A DNA stretch of 39,926 nucleotides from an uncultured Clostridia bacterium (GTDB lineage: Bacteria; Bacillota; Clostridia; Oscillospirales; Acutalibacteraceae), in assembly GCA_946184925.1 (NCBI GenBank), contig CAMHHL010000012.1, forward strand, positions 1-39,926, in the 5' to 3' direction. Positions 15,125 through 22,368 of the stretch are shown here, piece by piece (position 1 is the stretch's first letter; each line of letters starts with the position of its first letter). The notes below the pieces were generated by a model. The model was not told the origin of the DNA, did not search any database, and was given only the letters and a program-made list of their open reading frames with translations. The position numbers and the translations under genes were made by a program.

Positions 15125-16048
15125 TTATCTGAGGAAGCCGTTGATAATCTGCTCCTCCGCCTCAGCCTCGGTGAGTCCGAGAGTCATGAGCTTTGTGAGC
15201 TGTTCGCCGGCTATTTTGCCGATTGCAGCCTCGTGAACGAGCGACGCGTCAACGTCGTTAGCCTCGAGAGCCGGAACCGCGAGAATCTTGCCGTTGTCCA
15301 TGATGATTGAATCGCACTCGGTGTGTCCCTTGCACTCCGAGTTACCGACAATTTTGAGGTCGAGTTTCTGGAATGAATCGCCGCGCGCGACGCCTCTTGA
15401 GACGATGTCGGCGTTGGAGTTCTTGCCGTTGAGCCTGACGGTATAGATGCTGAATGCCTTCTGGTCGCCGTGCGTCATCAGTCTTTCCCTGACGACAAGG
15501 CTCGCGCCCTCTTTGAGCTCGGCAAGGGTTGTTCTGGTCGTGTCGTCAACGCCTTTAATCTGAACCATCTCCATCTCGGCGGAGCTGTTCTCCTCCATGT
15601 AGACCTCGGTCTCAGGATTGAGAATTCTCTTGCCCTCGCCGCTGCCGGAGCCGAAGTGCTTTTCGGTATAGCTGAAATGGGCGTTCTTGCCGACATAAAA
15701 GCGGTGGATTCCGTCGTGCTGGGAATCGTGAGCGCCGCAGTTGTCAATTCCGCAGCCGGCTACAATCTCGACGTCTGCGTTGTCGCCGATGAAGAAGTCG
15801 TTGTAGACCTTCTCCTTGAGCCCGCTCTCGGTCATTACGACGGGAATGTGGACAACCTCGCCCTTTGAGTTCGGCTTGATGAAGATATCAAGTCCGCTGA
15901 CGCCCTCCTTTGGGATGATGTCAACGTTGGGGCTCGACTGTCTGCCGATTGACTGACTGTTTGAGCGGATATTATACGCGCCCTGCGGCACGTCGGTTAA
16001 ATCCGCAATCTCCTTGAGGAGATACTTCTGAATTTCATTAAGCTTCAT
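15125..16048 (-). CDS. SufB/SufD-type Fe-S scaffold protein, short form
   Basis: This 307-residue protein is a compact SufBD beta-helix protein. The core shows EGASLVVRERLMTHGDQKAF and the C-terminal signature HEAAIGKIAGEQLTKLMTLGLTEAEAEEQII. Cysteines include CGIDNCGAH and SECKGHTECD, and the conserved VHEA near the end is present. It is much shorter than E. coli SufB (about 495 residues). A lone sufC plus one short sufB-like gene, with no sufD, sufS or sufU, is the layout described as the minimal SUF (SMS) system of archaea and anaerobic bacteria. It should form a SufB2C2 scaffold that builds [Fe-S] clusters in the cytosol. The cysteine desulfurase must lie elsewhere. Confidence 0.88.
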   Translation of the reverse strand: MKLNEIQKYLLKEIADLTDVPQGAYNIRSNSQSIGRQSSPNVDIIPKEGVSGLDIFIKPNSKGEVVHIPVVMTESGLKEKVYNDFFIGDNADVEIVAGCGIDNCGAHDSQHDGIHRFYVGKNAHFSYTEKHFGSGSGEGKRILNPETEVYMEENSSAEMEMVQIKGVDDTTRTTLAELKEGASLVVRERLMTHGDQKAFSIYTVRLNGKNSNADIVSRGVARGDSFQKLDLKIVGNSECKGHTECDSIIMDNGKILAVPALEANDVDASLVHEAAIGKIAGEQLTKLMTLGLTEAEAEEQIINGFLR

Positions 16049-16061
16049 AATCCTCTCCCCC

Positions 16062-16790
16062 TTATCCTATTCCCTTACAGTTCGGCACAGCATAGGTGGT
16101 GCCGATGAGCCCGGGAAGAATCTCTTCCTTCGTTCCGCGTTTGTCAACAAGACCGTCCTTGAGGACGATAATCTCGTCGGCGATATCGAGAATTCTCTCC
16201 TGATGAGAGATGATGAGGATTGACCTTTCGCTGATTTCCTCGCGCTGGTTGCGAAAAACGTCAATCAGGTTGTTAAAGCTCCACAAATCTATTCCTGCCT
16301 CGGGCTCGTCAAAGAGCGTGAGCATAGAATTCCTCGCGAGAACGGTGGCAATCTCAATTCGCTTGAGCTCGCCGCCCGAAAGGCTCGAGTTGACCTCGCG
16401 GTTGATGTAGTCGTTCGCGCAGAGTCCGACCTGAGAGAGATATTTGCACGCGTCGGAAACATTGAGCTCTCTGCCTGCTGCAAGGCGAATCAAATCCATA
16501 ACGCGGATGCCCTTGAAGCGAACCGGCTGCTGAAACGCAAAGCCTATGCCGAGCCTTGCGCGGTCGGTGATGCTCATTTCGGTGATATCCTGACCGTTGA
16601 AGAAAATTTGACCGCCCGAGGGCTGTTCGATTCCGGCGATAAGCTTGGCGAGGGTTGACTTTCCGCCGCCGTTGGGGCCTGTAATCACATACAGTTTTCC
16701 GTCGGGAATCACAAGGCTTACGTCCCTGATTATATCCTTGTCGGCATCGTCAGCGCTCACGCTGAACGATATGTTTTTTAATTCCAGCAT
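16062..16790 (-). CDS. sufC: SufC-type ABC ATPase for Fe-S cluster assembly
   Basis: The 242-residue ATPase has Walker A GPNGGGKST (38-46), Q-loop FAFQQPVRFKG, signature LSGGELKR (137-144), Walker B LTLFDEPEAGID (157-168) and switch histidine IISHQER. It has no membrane partner gene. Together with the SufB-like gene 13 bases downstream it forms a two-gene SufCB (SMS) unit. ATP hydrolysis drives conformational change of the scaffold. GGAGG stands eight bases ahead of the ATG. Confidence 0.92.
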   Translation of the reverse strand: MLELKNISFSVSADDADKDIIRDVSLVIPDGKLYVITGPNGGGKSTLAKLIAGIEQPSGGQIFFNGQDITEMSITDRARLGIGFAFQQPVRFKGIRVMDLIRLAAGRELNVSDACKYLSQVGLCANDYINREVNSSLSGGELKRIEIATVLARNSMLTLFDEPEAGIDLWSFNNLIDVFRNQREEISERSILIISHQERILDIADEIIVLKDGLVDKRGTKEEILPGLIGTTYAVPNCKGIG

Positions 16791-16831
16791 TTTTAATCCT
16801 CCATGCCGCGTATTTTTACATGCTGTCAGTT

Positions 16832-16846
16832 ATTATAACACATGTG
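16832..16846 (-). promoter_or_regulatory. -10 box of the sufCB operon with adjacent palindrome
   Basis: TATAAT is at 16832-16837 on the minus strand, with no good -35 box at 16-18 bases (TAGATT at 17). The palindrome CACATGTG (16839-16846) directly abuts it upstream. A poor -35 and a nearby palindrome hint at control by an activator; this is inference. Confidence 0.5.
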
Positions 16847-16931
16847 ATGAGTAAAATCTACTGTTTTTTCACTGTATTTTACATCTTTCGCCGCGCGGGT
16901 TTCATTTTCCGTTTTGCCGCTTGATTATAGC

Positions 16932-16967
16932 AAAATCAGCCTCACGCGGCGGAGCGCAAGACTGATT
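16932..16967 (-). terminator. weak terminator after the radical SAM gene
   Basis: AATCAG/CTGATT (16934-16939, 16962-16967) enclose a CGC/GCG inner stem; only about four T follow on the minus strand. Confidence 0.45.
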
Positions 16968-16980
16968 ATCCGTTGCTTGA

Positions 16981-18081
16981 TTAAGAATGTTTCAGAAGCT
17001 CTTCAACCTGACGGCGCTTTTCGTAGAGCACGCAGCCGCCGTTGTGGTCGTCAGCGAGAATTCCGCCGCTTTGGAGCGCCGCGAACAGCGGAGATTTCAT
17101 CGCGTCTCTCAGCGACATATTCCTGATATTCACGTCGGAATACGGCGAAAACGGACAGGGCTCAGCGCCGCCGTGGGAATTGATGTGGAAAAATCCCCTG
17201 CCTGCCGCGAGACAGCCGCCGTAGTGCTTTTCGCTCCCGGGGAATTCAATCATCAGCATGTCCTCAAACCGCTGTCTGCGCTCGAGAATGAGCTTTTCCA
17301 TGAGCTCGCGCTCGGCGTCGGTCGGGGCGAGCTCCTCGGTTCCCTTCTCGACGGGAACATACTCGATGAATATGACGAGCTTGCAGCCGCGGCTGCTGAG
17401 TTTTTCGAGAAAGCTTTCGGAGTAGACCTCGGCGAGATTTTCCTTTGTGACGGTCACGGAAGCCCCGAACGCGATTCCCTTCCTGTTGAGTTCGTCCATT
17501 CTGTCGCCGATGGTTTTATACATGCCCTCGCCGCGCCGGGTGTCGGTTTTCTCCTTATCGCCCTCGATGCTTATGACGGGAACAAGGTTGCGGTTCCTGT
17601 CGAGGATATCCGAATATCTGTCGAGCAGGGTGCCGTTGGTTATAATCGGGAAAAGGATTTTCGGGTGATTTGCCGCCTGCTCAATCACATCACGGCGGAT
17701 GAGCGGTTCGCCGCCGGCGAGGAAGATGAAGCTGATTCCGATTTCCTCAGCTTCGCTGAAAACCTTGTCCCACTCCGCGGCACTGAGCTGATTCTGCGGC
17801 TTTTCGTCACAGCAGGAATCTATGCCGCGCGAATAACAGCCGACGCAGTGAAGATTGCAGCTGCTCGTTATGCTCGCGATGAGAAAAGGCGGAATATGCT
17901 CGCCGTTTTCCTCGCTTTTTCTTCGCTTTTTTGAAGCTGCCTTGCTTGCTGACGCAAACTTCAGCATGAACGCGCTCTCGCGCGGATTTTTGAGCGTTGC
18001 TTTTATCGCGTCGGCGACAACATGCTCGACACCCCTTGTCATATACGACTGGAGATCGAACTTCTCTGACGGTGCTTTCAT
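16981..18081 (-). CDS. radical SAM protein with SPASM-like C-terminus
   Basis: The 366-residue protein carries the radical SAM cluster motif C75-x3-C79-x2-C82 (CNLHCVGC), then FLAGGEPLIRRD and a Glu motif VISIEGDKEKTD. Near the C-terminus are YGGCLAAGRGFFHINSHGG, then CPFSPYSD and a last GGC, a cysteine spacing like an abbreviated SPASM domain for an auxiliary cluster. Relatives include heme/PQQ-type and peptide-modifying enzymes, but no precursor peptide gene is adjacent. It starts eight bases after the glutathione peroxidase stop, with AGGAG ahead of the ATG, so both are one operon. Substrate unknown. Confidence 0.82.
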   Translation of the reverse strand: MKAPSEKFDLQSYMTRGVEHVVADAIKATLKNPRESAFMLKFASASKAASKKRRKSEENGEHIPPFLIASITSSCNLHCVGCYSRGIDSCCDEKPQNQLSAAEWDKVFSEAEEIGISFIFLAGGEPLIRRDVIEQAANHPKILFPIITNGTLLDRYSDILDRNRNLVPVISIEGDKEKTDTRRGEGMYKTIGDRMDELNRKGIAFGASVTVTKENLAEVYSESFLEKLSSRGCKLVIFIEYVPVEKGTEELAPTDAERELMEKLILERRQRFEDMLMIEFPGSEKHYGGCLAAGRGFFHINSHGGAEPCPFSPYSDVNIRNMSLRDAMKSPLFAALQSGGILADDHNGGCVLYEKRRQVEELLKHS

Positions 18082-18089
18082 AGCCGCTC

Positions 18090-18629
18090 CTACAGCAGGG
18101 ACTTGACGCAGGCTTCGACCTCCGCCATATCGGCGGTAGGCTCAAAGCGTGCCGCGACGTTGCCCTCGCGGTCAATAACAAACTTGGTGAAATTCCATTT
18201 TATGTCGGGGTTCCTGTCCCAGTCGGGATCAGACTTGGAGAGCATATCCGCAAGCAGCGCCGAAAGCTCGTGCTCGCCGAAGCCCTCAAAGCCCTTCTGC
18301 GACTTGAGATAAGTATAGAGCGGAAGCTCGTTCCCGCCGTTTACGTCGGCTTTTTTCATCTGAGGGAAGGTGGTGTTGTAGTGTAGCGTGCAGAACTCGT
18401 GAATTTCGTCGTCGGAACCGGGAGCCTGTCCGCCGAACTGATTGCAGGGAATATCGAGAATCTCGAGCCCCTTATCGTGATATGCCTTGTAGAGCTCCTC
18501 AATCGGCGCGTACTGCGGAGTAAAGCCGCAGCCTGTGGCTGTGTTGACAACCAGAATAACCTTGCCCTTGTACTCCGAAAGACTGAGCTCCTCCCCTTTG
18601 CCGGTGGTTAGCTTATAATCATAAATCAT
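18090..18629 (-). CDS. glutathione peroxidase family thiol peroxidase
   Basis: The 179-residue protein has the full GPx fold: VVNTATGCGFTPQY with peroxidatic Cys34 (a cysteine, not selenocysteine), PCNQFGGQ with catalytic Gln64, and KWNFTKFV with Trp145/Asn146. Cys80 in HEFCTLHYNTTFP sits at the resolving position of thioredoxin-dependent two-cysteine GPx enzymes, so thioredoxin is the likely reductant. It detoxifies peroxides in the cytosol. GGAGG precedes the ATG. It is the first gene of a two-gene operon with the radical SAM protein. Confidence 0.93.
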   Translation of the reverse strand: MIYDYKLTTGKGEELSLSEYKGKVILVVNTATGCGFTPQYAPIEELYKAYHDKGLEILDIPCNQFGGQAPGSDDEIHEFCTLHYNTTFPQMKKADVNGGNELPLYTYLKSQKGFEGFGEHELSALLADMLSKSDPDWDRNPDIKWNFTKFVIDREGNVAARFEPTADMAEVEACVKSLL

Positions 18630-18744
18630 TATTATTCCTCCGTTCTTTTTGATTGTTTCAAATCTATTGTATATATCATATCAAATAATCGGACAAACGT
18701 CTACAAGATACCAAATAAAAAATAAATTTTTTTCAATGCTTACG

Positions 18745-18771
18745 AAAAAGCCGGGGAACGAATTCCCCGGC
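18745..18771 (-). terminator. terminator of the CHAP hydrolase gene
   Basis: A perfect 9-bp stem (18750-18758 with 18763-18771), capped on the minus strand by a TTCG tetraloop, is followed by TTTTT. Confidence 0.93.
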
Positions 18772-18778
18772 GTTGTGA

Positions 18779-20629
18779 TTATTTTACTTTAATCTTAACA
18801 GTTACCTTTTGGGTGAGCTTGCGGTAATTCGAGTTGCCCTTGGCGGTGATTTTGACTGTTATTTTGAGCGTACTCTTTTTCCTGACCGCGCCCTTTCCTA
18901 TTGTGATGACGCCGTTCTTAGAGATTTTCACGCCCTTTGACGTGCTCTTTGCGACGGCGGCATAAGTGACCGCGCCTTGGTTCTTCTTTACGGAAATCGC
19001 GTTTTTGACAGTTAACTTCTTCTTTCTGAGGTCACTTAGCTTGACCGACCTCGAAACAGTCTTGACAGTCATCGGATTATCAGCCTTGGTGATTTTGAAG
19101 GTCTTGGTGATTTTTCCGGTGAAGCTGCCCTTGCCGTTGATTGTCACGGTGGCGGTGCCGACCTTGGTGTTGTTCTTATAGCTTACGCTGTAGTCGGCGG
19201 AAGTGAGCCCTTTGACTGTAACTGACGGCTTTATCGCCTTGCCGGTGTAGATATAGGAAGCTTTGGCGAGCGTTGCCTTCATCGCGCTGATGTCGGTTTT
19301 TGCCGGAGCGTCGGTTGAGGGCTCCGTCGTCGGCTCGGTTGTGGTTTCCGGCTCTGTTGTGGTTTCGGATACAGGCTCGGTGGTTGTTACGGGCTCAGTC
19401 GTGGTTTCGGTTACAGGCTCGGTGATTGTTACGGGCTCTGTCGTGGTTGCGGTTTCGGGCTCCTGAGCGCTGTCAACAACATTGAGCGTGAACTCAAATT
19501 CGCCGTCATCAAACTTGAGCACGACCTTGTAAGAACCGACGGGAATAATCTCAAGCTCGGACTTTCCGACGGAGAGCATTCCGTTATGCAGAATCATGTT
19601 GCTCTCAACATTTGAGCCGCGGTACTTGCCGTCAACATAGACAGAGCAGATTTTTGACTCTGAATCGGTTCGGATTTTCAATCCGGAGGCGGACTGACGG
19701 TCCCACTCGATTTCGGCGGAGTCGGACTTTATTTCCTTTTGCTCAAGGGGCTTGATTTCATCATACTCGCCGTAAGCCATAATGCGGTCGGCATTGAGCG
19801 CGTTTCCGCTTCCGCGGAAGTCCTCCTCAACGTCGAGGTCAATCTCGCGTGTGATAACCTGACCGTCGGAGTTGCCGTTAAGATACGCGAGAACGTGAGT
19901 CTCGGGATCGTAGCTCTCGACTAACGCGATATGGCTGAAATACTTGCCGGAGCCGTCCCATGTGAAGAATACAACTCCGCCGGGCTTGTACGGAATATCC
20001 ATAGCGTTGACGTCGGTGTGATGATATGTGCTCCAATCATAGGAAGCAATCTTCGCGGACGCTTTGGGGGTGTACCAGACGTTCTTCTGGTCAAGGTTGA
20101 ACGCTGTCACCCACGAATCGCAGTCGTACTCCTCCCTCGGGTCGGCGTAATATGAATAATAGTATTTTTTCAGTGTTTCCTTGTCGTAGTAGCCTGCGTT
20201 ATACATACACCAGCTGACGAAAATCGCGCACCAGTCGGCGTCGAGATACTGGGCGCTCTCGTCCCTGTCCATGATGTATCTCTGAGCCCAGCGTGTGTAC
20301 TCGGTGTTGCCGGTGAGGTCATCGTTCATGCGGAGCTCGGCTCCCGTCCAGAGAAGTCCGTCGGCTCTCGCCTTCCCGATGTCAATACCGTCGGTCGCGT
20401 AGTTTTTGTAGCCTTTCTGAGACTTTGCAACCGCGAGAGTTTTTTCCATGGTTGTTTTTCCCTCGGAATCCTCGAGCGCCTGAACCAGCTTTGTGTAAAA
20501 TTCAGTACCCTTATACTCCTCCGAGAAATCGAACTCGCTCTTTGCGCTTGCCGTTATTGCAGCCGAAATCAGGCTTGTGCTCAGGACAGCCGCGGCGAGA
20601 ATAACGGACAGCATTTTTTTCATCTTCAT
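18779..20629 (-). CDS. secreted CHAP-domain cell-wall hydrolase with YDG/MBG-type tail
   Basis: The 616-residue protein has a signal peptide (1-29), then a CHAP/NlpC-P60-type domain with Cys134 (DADWCAIFVSWCMYNAGY), His233 (FSHIALVES) and Asn251 (YLNGNSDG) as the probable catalytic triad. A putative binding region (about 290-385) follows. A Thr-Glu-Pro linker with several TTEPV repeats (about 390-430) leads to a tail with YTGKAIKPSVTVKGL and SYKNNTKVGTATVTI, the usual MBG/YDG immunoglobulin-like repeat, and a Lys-rich end. It likely cleaves peptidoglycan peptides or cross-bridges at the surface. It has no sortase motif; the basic tail could bind the wall. AAGGAG stands eight bases before the ATG. 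Confidence 0.88.
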   Translation of the reverse strand: MKMKKMLSVILAAAVLSTSLISAAITASAKSEFDFSEEYKGTEFYTKLVQALEDSEGKTTMEKTLAVAKSQKGYKNYATDGIDIGKARADGLLWTGAELRMNDDLTGNTEYTRWAQRYIMDRDESAQYLDADWCAIFVSWCMYNAGYYDKETLKKYYYSYYADPREEYDCDSWVTAFNLDQKNVWYTPKASAKIASYDWSTYHHTDVNAMDIPYKPGGVVFFTWDGSGKYFSHIALVESYDPETHVLAYLNGNSDGQVITREIDLDVEEDFRGSGNALNADRIMAYGEYDEIKPLEQKEIKSDSAEIEWDRQSASGLKIRTDSESKICSVYVDGKYRGSNVESNMILHNGMLSVGKSELEIIPVGSYKVVLKFDDGEFEFTLNVVDSAQEPETATTTEPVTITEPVTETTTEPVTTTEPVSETTTEPETTTEPTTEPSTDAPAKTDISAMKATLAKASYIYTGKAIKPSVTVKGLTSADYSVSYKNNTKVGTATVTINGKGSFTGKITKTFKITKADNPMTVKTVSRSVKLSDLRKKKLTVKNAISVKKNQGAVTYAAVAKSTSKGVKISKNGVITIGKGAVRKKSTLKITVKITAKGNSNYRKLTQKVTVKIKVK

Positions 20630-20666
20630 GAATGCCGCTCCTTATAAGTAGTTTTTAGACGATAAA

Positions 20667-20695
20667 ATTATATCATTACGCAGGCAAAAATGCAA
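20667..20695 (-). promoter_or_regulatory. sigma-A promoter of the CHAP hydrolase gene
   Basis: TTGCAT (20690-20695), 17 bases, TATAAT (20667-20672) on the minus strand, 38 bases before the ATG. Confidence 0.85.
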
Positions 20696-20709
20696 GCGGA
20701 AGACAGGTT

Positions 20710-21702
20710 TTACGCCTGAGCTTTAAGGGCTTGCAGAACGTTTCCGATGTCGTCATTGACGCAGACCGACTGCACGGCGATTTCCTCGGGGCAGTTTGCT
20801 TCGCTGTAGTTAAGGCAGGCGTAGGTCGCGTTTTCGTTTTGGAGAGTCATCTGCCAAAACGGATACTTCACGATGACGGGGGTGTTTCCGCCGACGCCGA
20901 GCTCGAGAAAAAGCACACGGCTGTTCCCTTGCTTTTTGAGGAAGTCGTAGTACGCGGCAGAAGCTCTGTGCCATCCCTCGTCCTCGACGAAGCTGTCGTC
21001 CGAGCGCAGGTTCATCACAACGTCGCTGCCGTCGTCGGGACACTTTGGAATGAGCTCGGTCGGAATGCGCATTTTTATATTCTTATCATCGGGCACACAA
21101 AACTCGCCGTTTTCGCCCTTTACAAATCCCTGCGCCTGCATAGCCTCAAACGCCCATTCCTCGTTGTCATAGGTCTTTTGCAGACAACGGTTCACCGACT
21201 GGAACAAACCGTAGTCGCCCTGCGTATAAAAGAGACGGCTCTTGTCGAAGCCCGCGCGCTGAAACTGATGGTCAACATTCGTTGTGATTACGAAGTAGTT
21301 CTTGTCCTTCACAAGCTCCAGCAGCTCGTCATAAACCGGCTTCGGCGCCTTGACATAGCGGTTGAAATAGATGTGGCGCGCCCACCACGCCCAGCGCGTC
21401 TCGGCGTCCGGGAACGGATAGAATCCGCCGGAATACATATCCTTGATACCAAAGCGGTTTTTGAAATCGAAAAAGTATTTTTCAAAGCGCTCGCCGTCGT
21501 AGAAAAAGCCTGCCGAGGCGGAAAGCCCGGCTCCGGCGCCGATTACAACCGCGTCGGCGGCTTTGAGCTCGGTTCTGAGCCTTTCGAGCTGTTCTTCCCT
21601 TGTGCCGATTCCGCGGCAAAGGCGGCTGAACAAGCGCAGCGCGCCGAGACCTTTCCGGATAGTTTCCTGATAGCCGTCAGGTAAATAATCATAATTTTTC
21701 AT
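20710..21702 (-). CDS. SirTM-like sirtuin (probable protein ADP-ribosyltransferase)
   Basis: The 330-residue protein has the NAD-binding sirtuin motifs GAGAGLSASAG and TTNVDHQF. In place of the deacetylase His-Gly it has YTQGDYG, with Gln where the catalytic His should be. This substitution and the FYTQGDYGLFQ context are typical of SirTM sirtuins, known for ADP-ribosylating lipoylated GcvH-L in operons with a macrodomain and LplA2. None of those partners is present here. The zinc ribbon looks degenerate: KCPDDGSD has Asp where the second Cys is expected. It lies nine bases behind an Rrf2 regulator gene in one operon. I prefer the second Met (21702), seven bases after GAGG; the ATG at 21705 is only four bases from it. 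Confidence 0.85.
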   Translation of the reverse strand: MKNYDYLPDGYQETIRKGLGALRLFSRLCRGIGTREEQLERLRTELKAADAVVIGAGAGLSASAGFFYDGERFEKYFFDFKNRFGIKDMYSGGFYPFPDAETRWAWWARHIYFNRYVKAPKPVYDELLELVKDKNYFVITTNVDHQFQRAGFDKSRLFYTQGDYGLFQSVNRCLQKTYDNEEWAFEAMQAQGFVKGENGEFCVPDDKNIKMRIPTELIPKCPDDGSDVVMNLRSDDSFVEDEGWHRASAAYYDFLKKQGNSRVLFLELGVGGNTPVIVKYPFWQMTLQNENATYACLNYSEANCPEEIAVQSVCVNDDIGNVLQALKAQA

Positions 21703-21711
21703 CATATTGCC

Positions 21712-22152
21712 TCATAAATTCTCTGTCTCTATCTTGTTTTTTACGTCGTTCACTACGTCGCTGAGCTTGATTCTCCTGAGCTCGTTCTCCATTGTGGTCT
21801 GAACGCCGGCGAGACGGTTGTCGAGCGCAAAGTGGATATTCCTGCCTACGGGGCACTGCATGTTCGGGTCCTCGTGGAAATGGAACAGCCCTTCGCCCTT
21901 CACACTGTCAACAGCCTTGTAGATATCATAAAAGGTGATTTCATTCAAGCCCCTCGCGAGTGTAATTCCGCTTGCGCCCTGACGTGAATTTATTATTCCG
22001 GCTTCCTTGAGCTGGGACAAAACTCCGCGGACGATTACCGGGTTAACGTTTGTGCTCCCGGCTATAAACTTGCTTGTAACCTTCATGTCCTTGTTGTATT
22101 CAATGAGAATAATGCTGTGAATTGCGATTGTAAAACGACTTGTAATTTGCAT
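21712..22152 (-). CDS. Rrf2 family transcriptional regulator (YwnA-like)
   Basis: The 146-residue protein has the Rrf2 winged helix (MQITSRFTIAIHSI start, then KFIAGSTNVNPVIVRGVLSQLKEAG and the wing SRQGASGITLAR) and a dimer helix. It has one cysteine, Cys100 in MQCPVGRNI, as in the YwnA branch, so it does not look like an Fe-S-binding IscR/NsrR with three cysteines; thiol sensing is possible. I chose ATG at 22152 because GAGGA stands six bases ahead; the longer frame has no such site. It is the first gene of an operon with the SirTM-like gene. A palindrome in its own promoter suggests autorepression. Confidence 0.9.
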   Translation of the reverse strand: MQITSRFTIAIHSIILIEYNKDMKVTSKFIAGSTNVNPVIVRGVLSQLKEAGIINSRQGASGITLARGLNEITFYDIYKAVDSVKGEGLFHFHEDPNMQCPVGRNIHFALDNRLAGVQTTMENELRRIKLSDVVNDVKNKIETENL

Positions 22153-22177
22153 AAACATTCCTCTTTTGCAATTTAAC

Positions 22178-22202
22178 ACTTGTAATATAACGCATTACAA
22201 GT
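22178..22202. promoter_or_regulatory. probable Rrf2 operator
   Basis: A perfect inverted repeat, ACTTGTAAT-N7-ATTACAAGT, covers the -10 box and most of the spacer of the rrf2 promoter. Related half sites lie at 22138-22146 (identical 9-mer, in the first codons) and 22220-22228 (ATTACAACT). Confidence 0.82.
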
Positions 22203-22212
22203 TTCTTGTCAA
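22184..22212 (-). promoter_or_regulatory. sigma-A promoter of the rrf2-sirtuin operon
   Basis: TTGACA (22207-22212), 17 bases, TATATT (22184-22189) on the minus strand. The -35 box is a perfect consensus, fitting a strong promoter held by a repressor. Confidence 0.88.
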
Positions 22213-22282
22213 TAGTTTTATTACAACTTTTTCAAAAAAAACTTCGGATAGGAAAGGAAACACACAGCTCAAATAAGACTTT

Positions 22283-22315
22283 TGATAGGAGCACTCACGT
22301 AACAGGGTAGAGAGA
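22283..22315. repeat. 33-base dispersed repeat, copy 2
   Basis: Identical to 335-367 and in the same position, just beyond the terminator of a minus-strand gene. The upstream half CGGATAGGA is also present (22245-22253), about 30 bases before it, as in copy 1. Confidence 0.8.
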
Positions 22316-22350
22316 GTAAAAATCAGCCTCCTGCAAGTGCAGAAGGCTGA
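22316..22350 (-). terminator. terminator of the alcohol dehydrogenase gene
   Basis: TCAGCCT/AGGCTGA (22323-22329, 22344-22350) with an inner CTGCA/TGCAG stem is followed by TTTTTA on the minus strand. Confidence 0.85.
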
Positions 22351-22368
22351 CTGAGCTTGAATATTAAA

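Noticed and set aside
19290-19470. Short tandem DNA repeats resembling a CRISPR or minisatellite
   Set aside because: They encode the Thr-Glu-Pro linker of the CHAP hydrolase in frame; there are no unique spacers.
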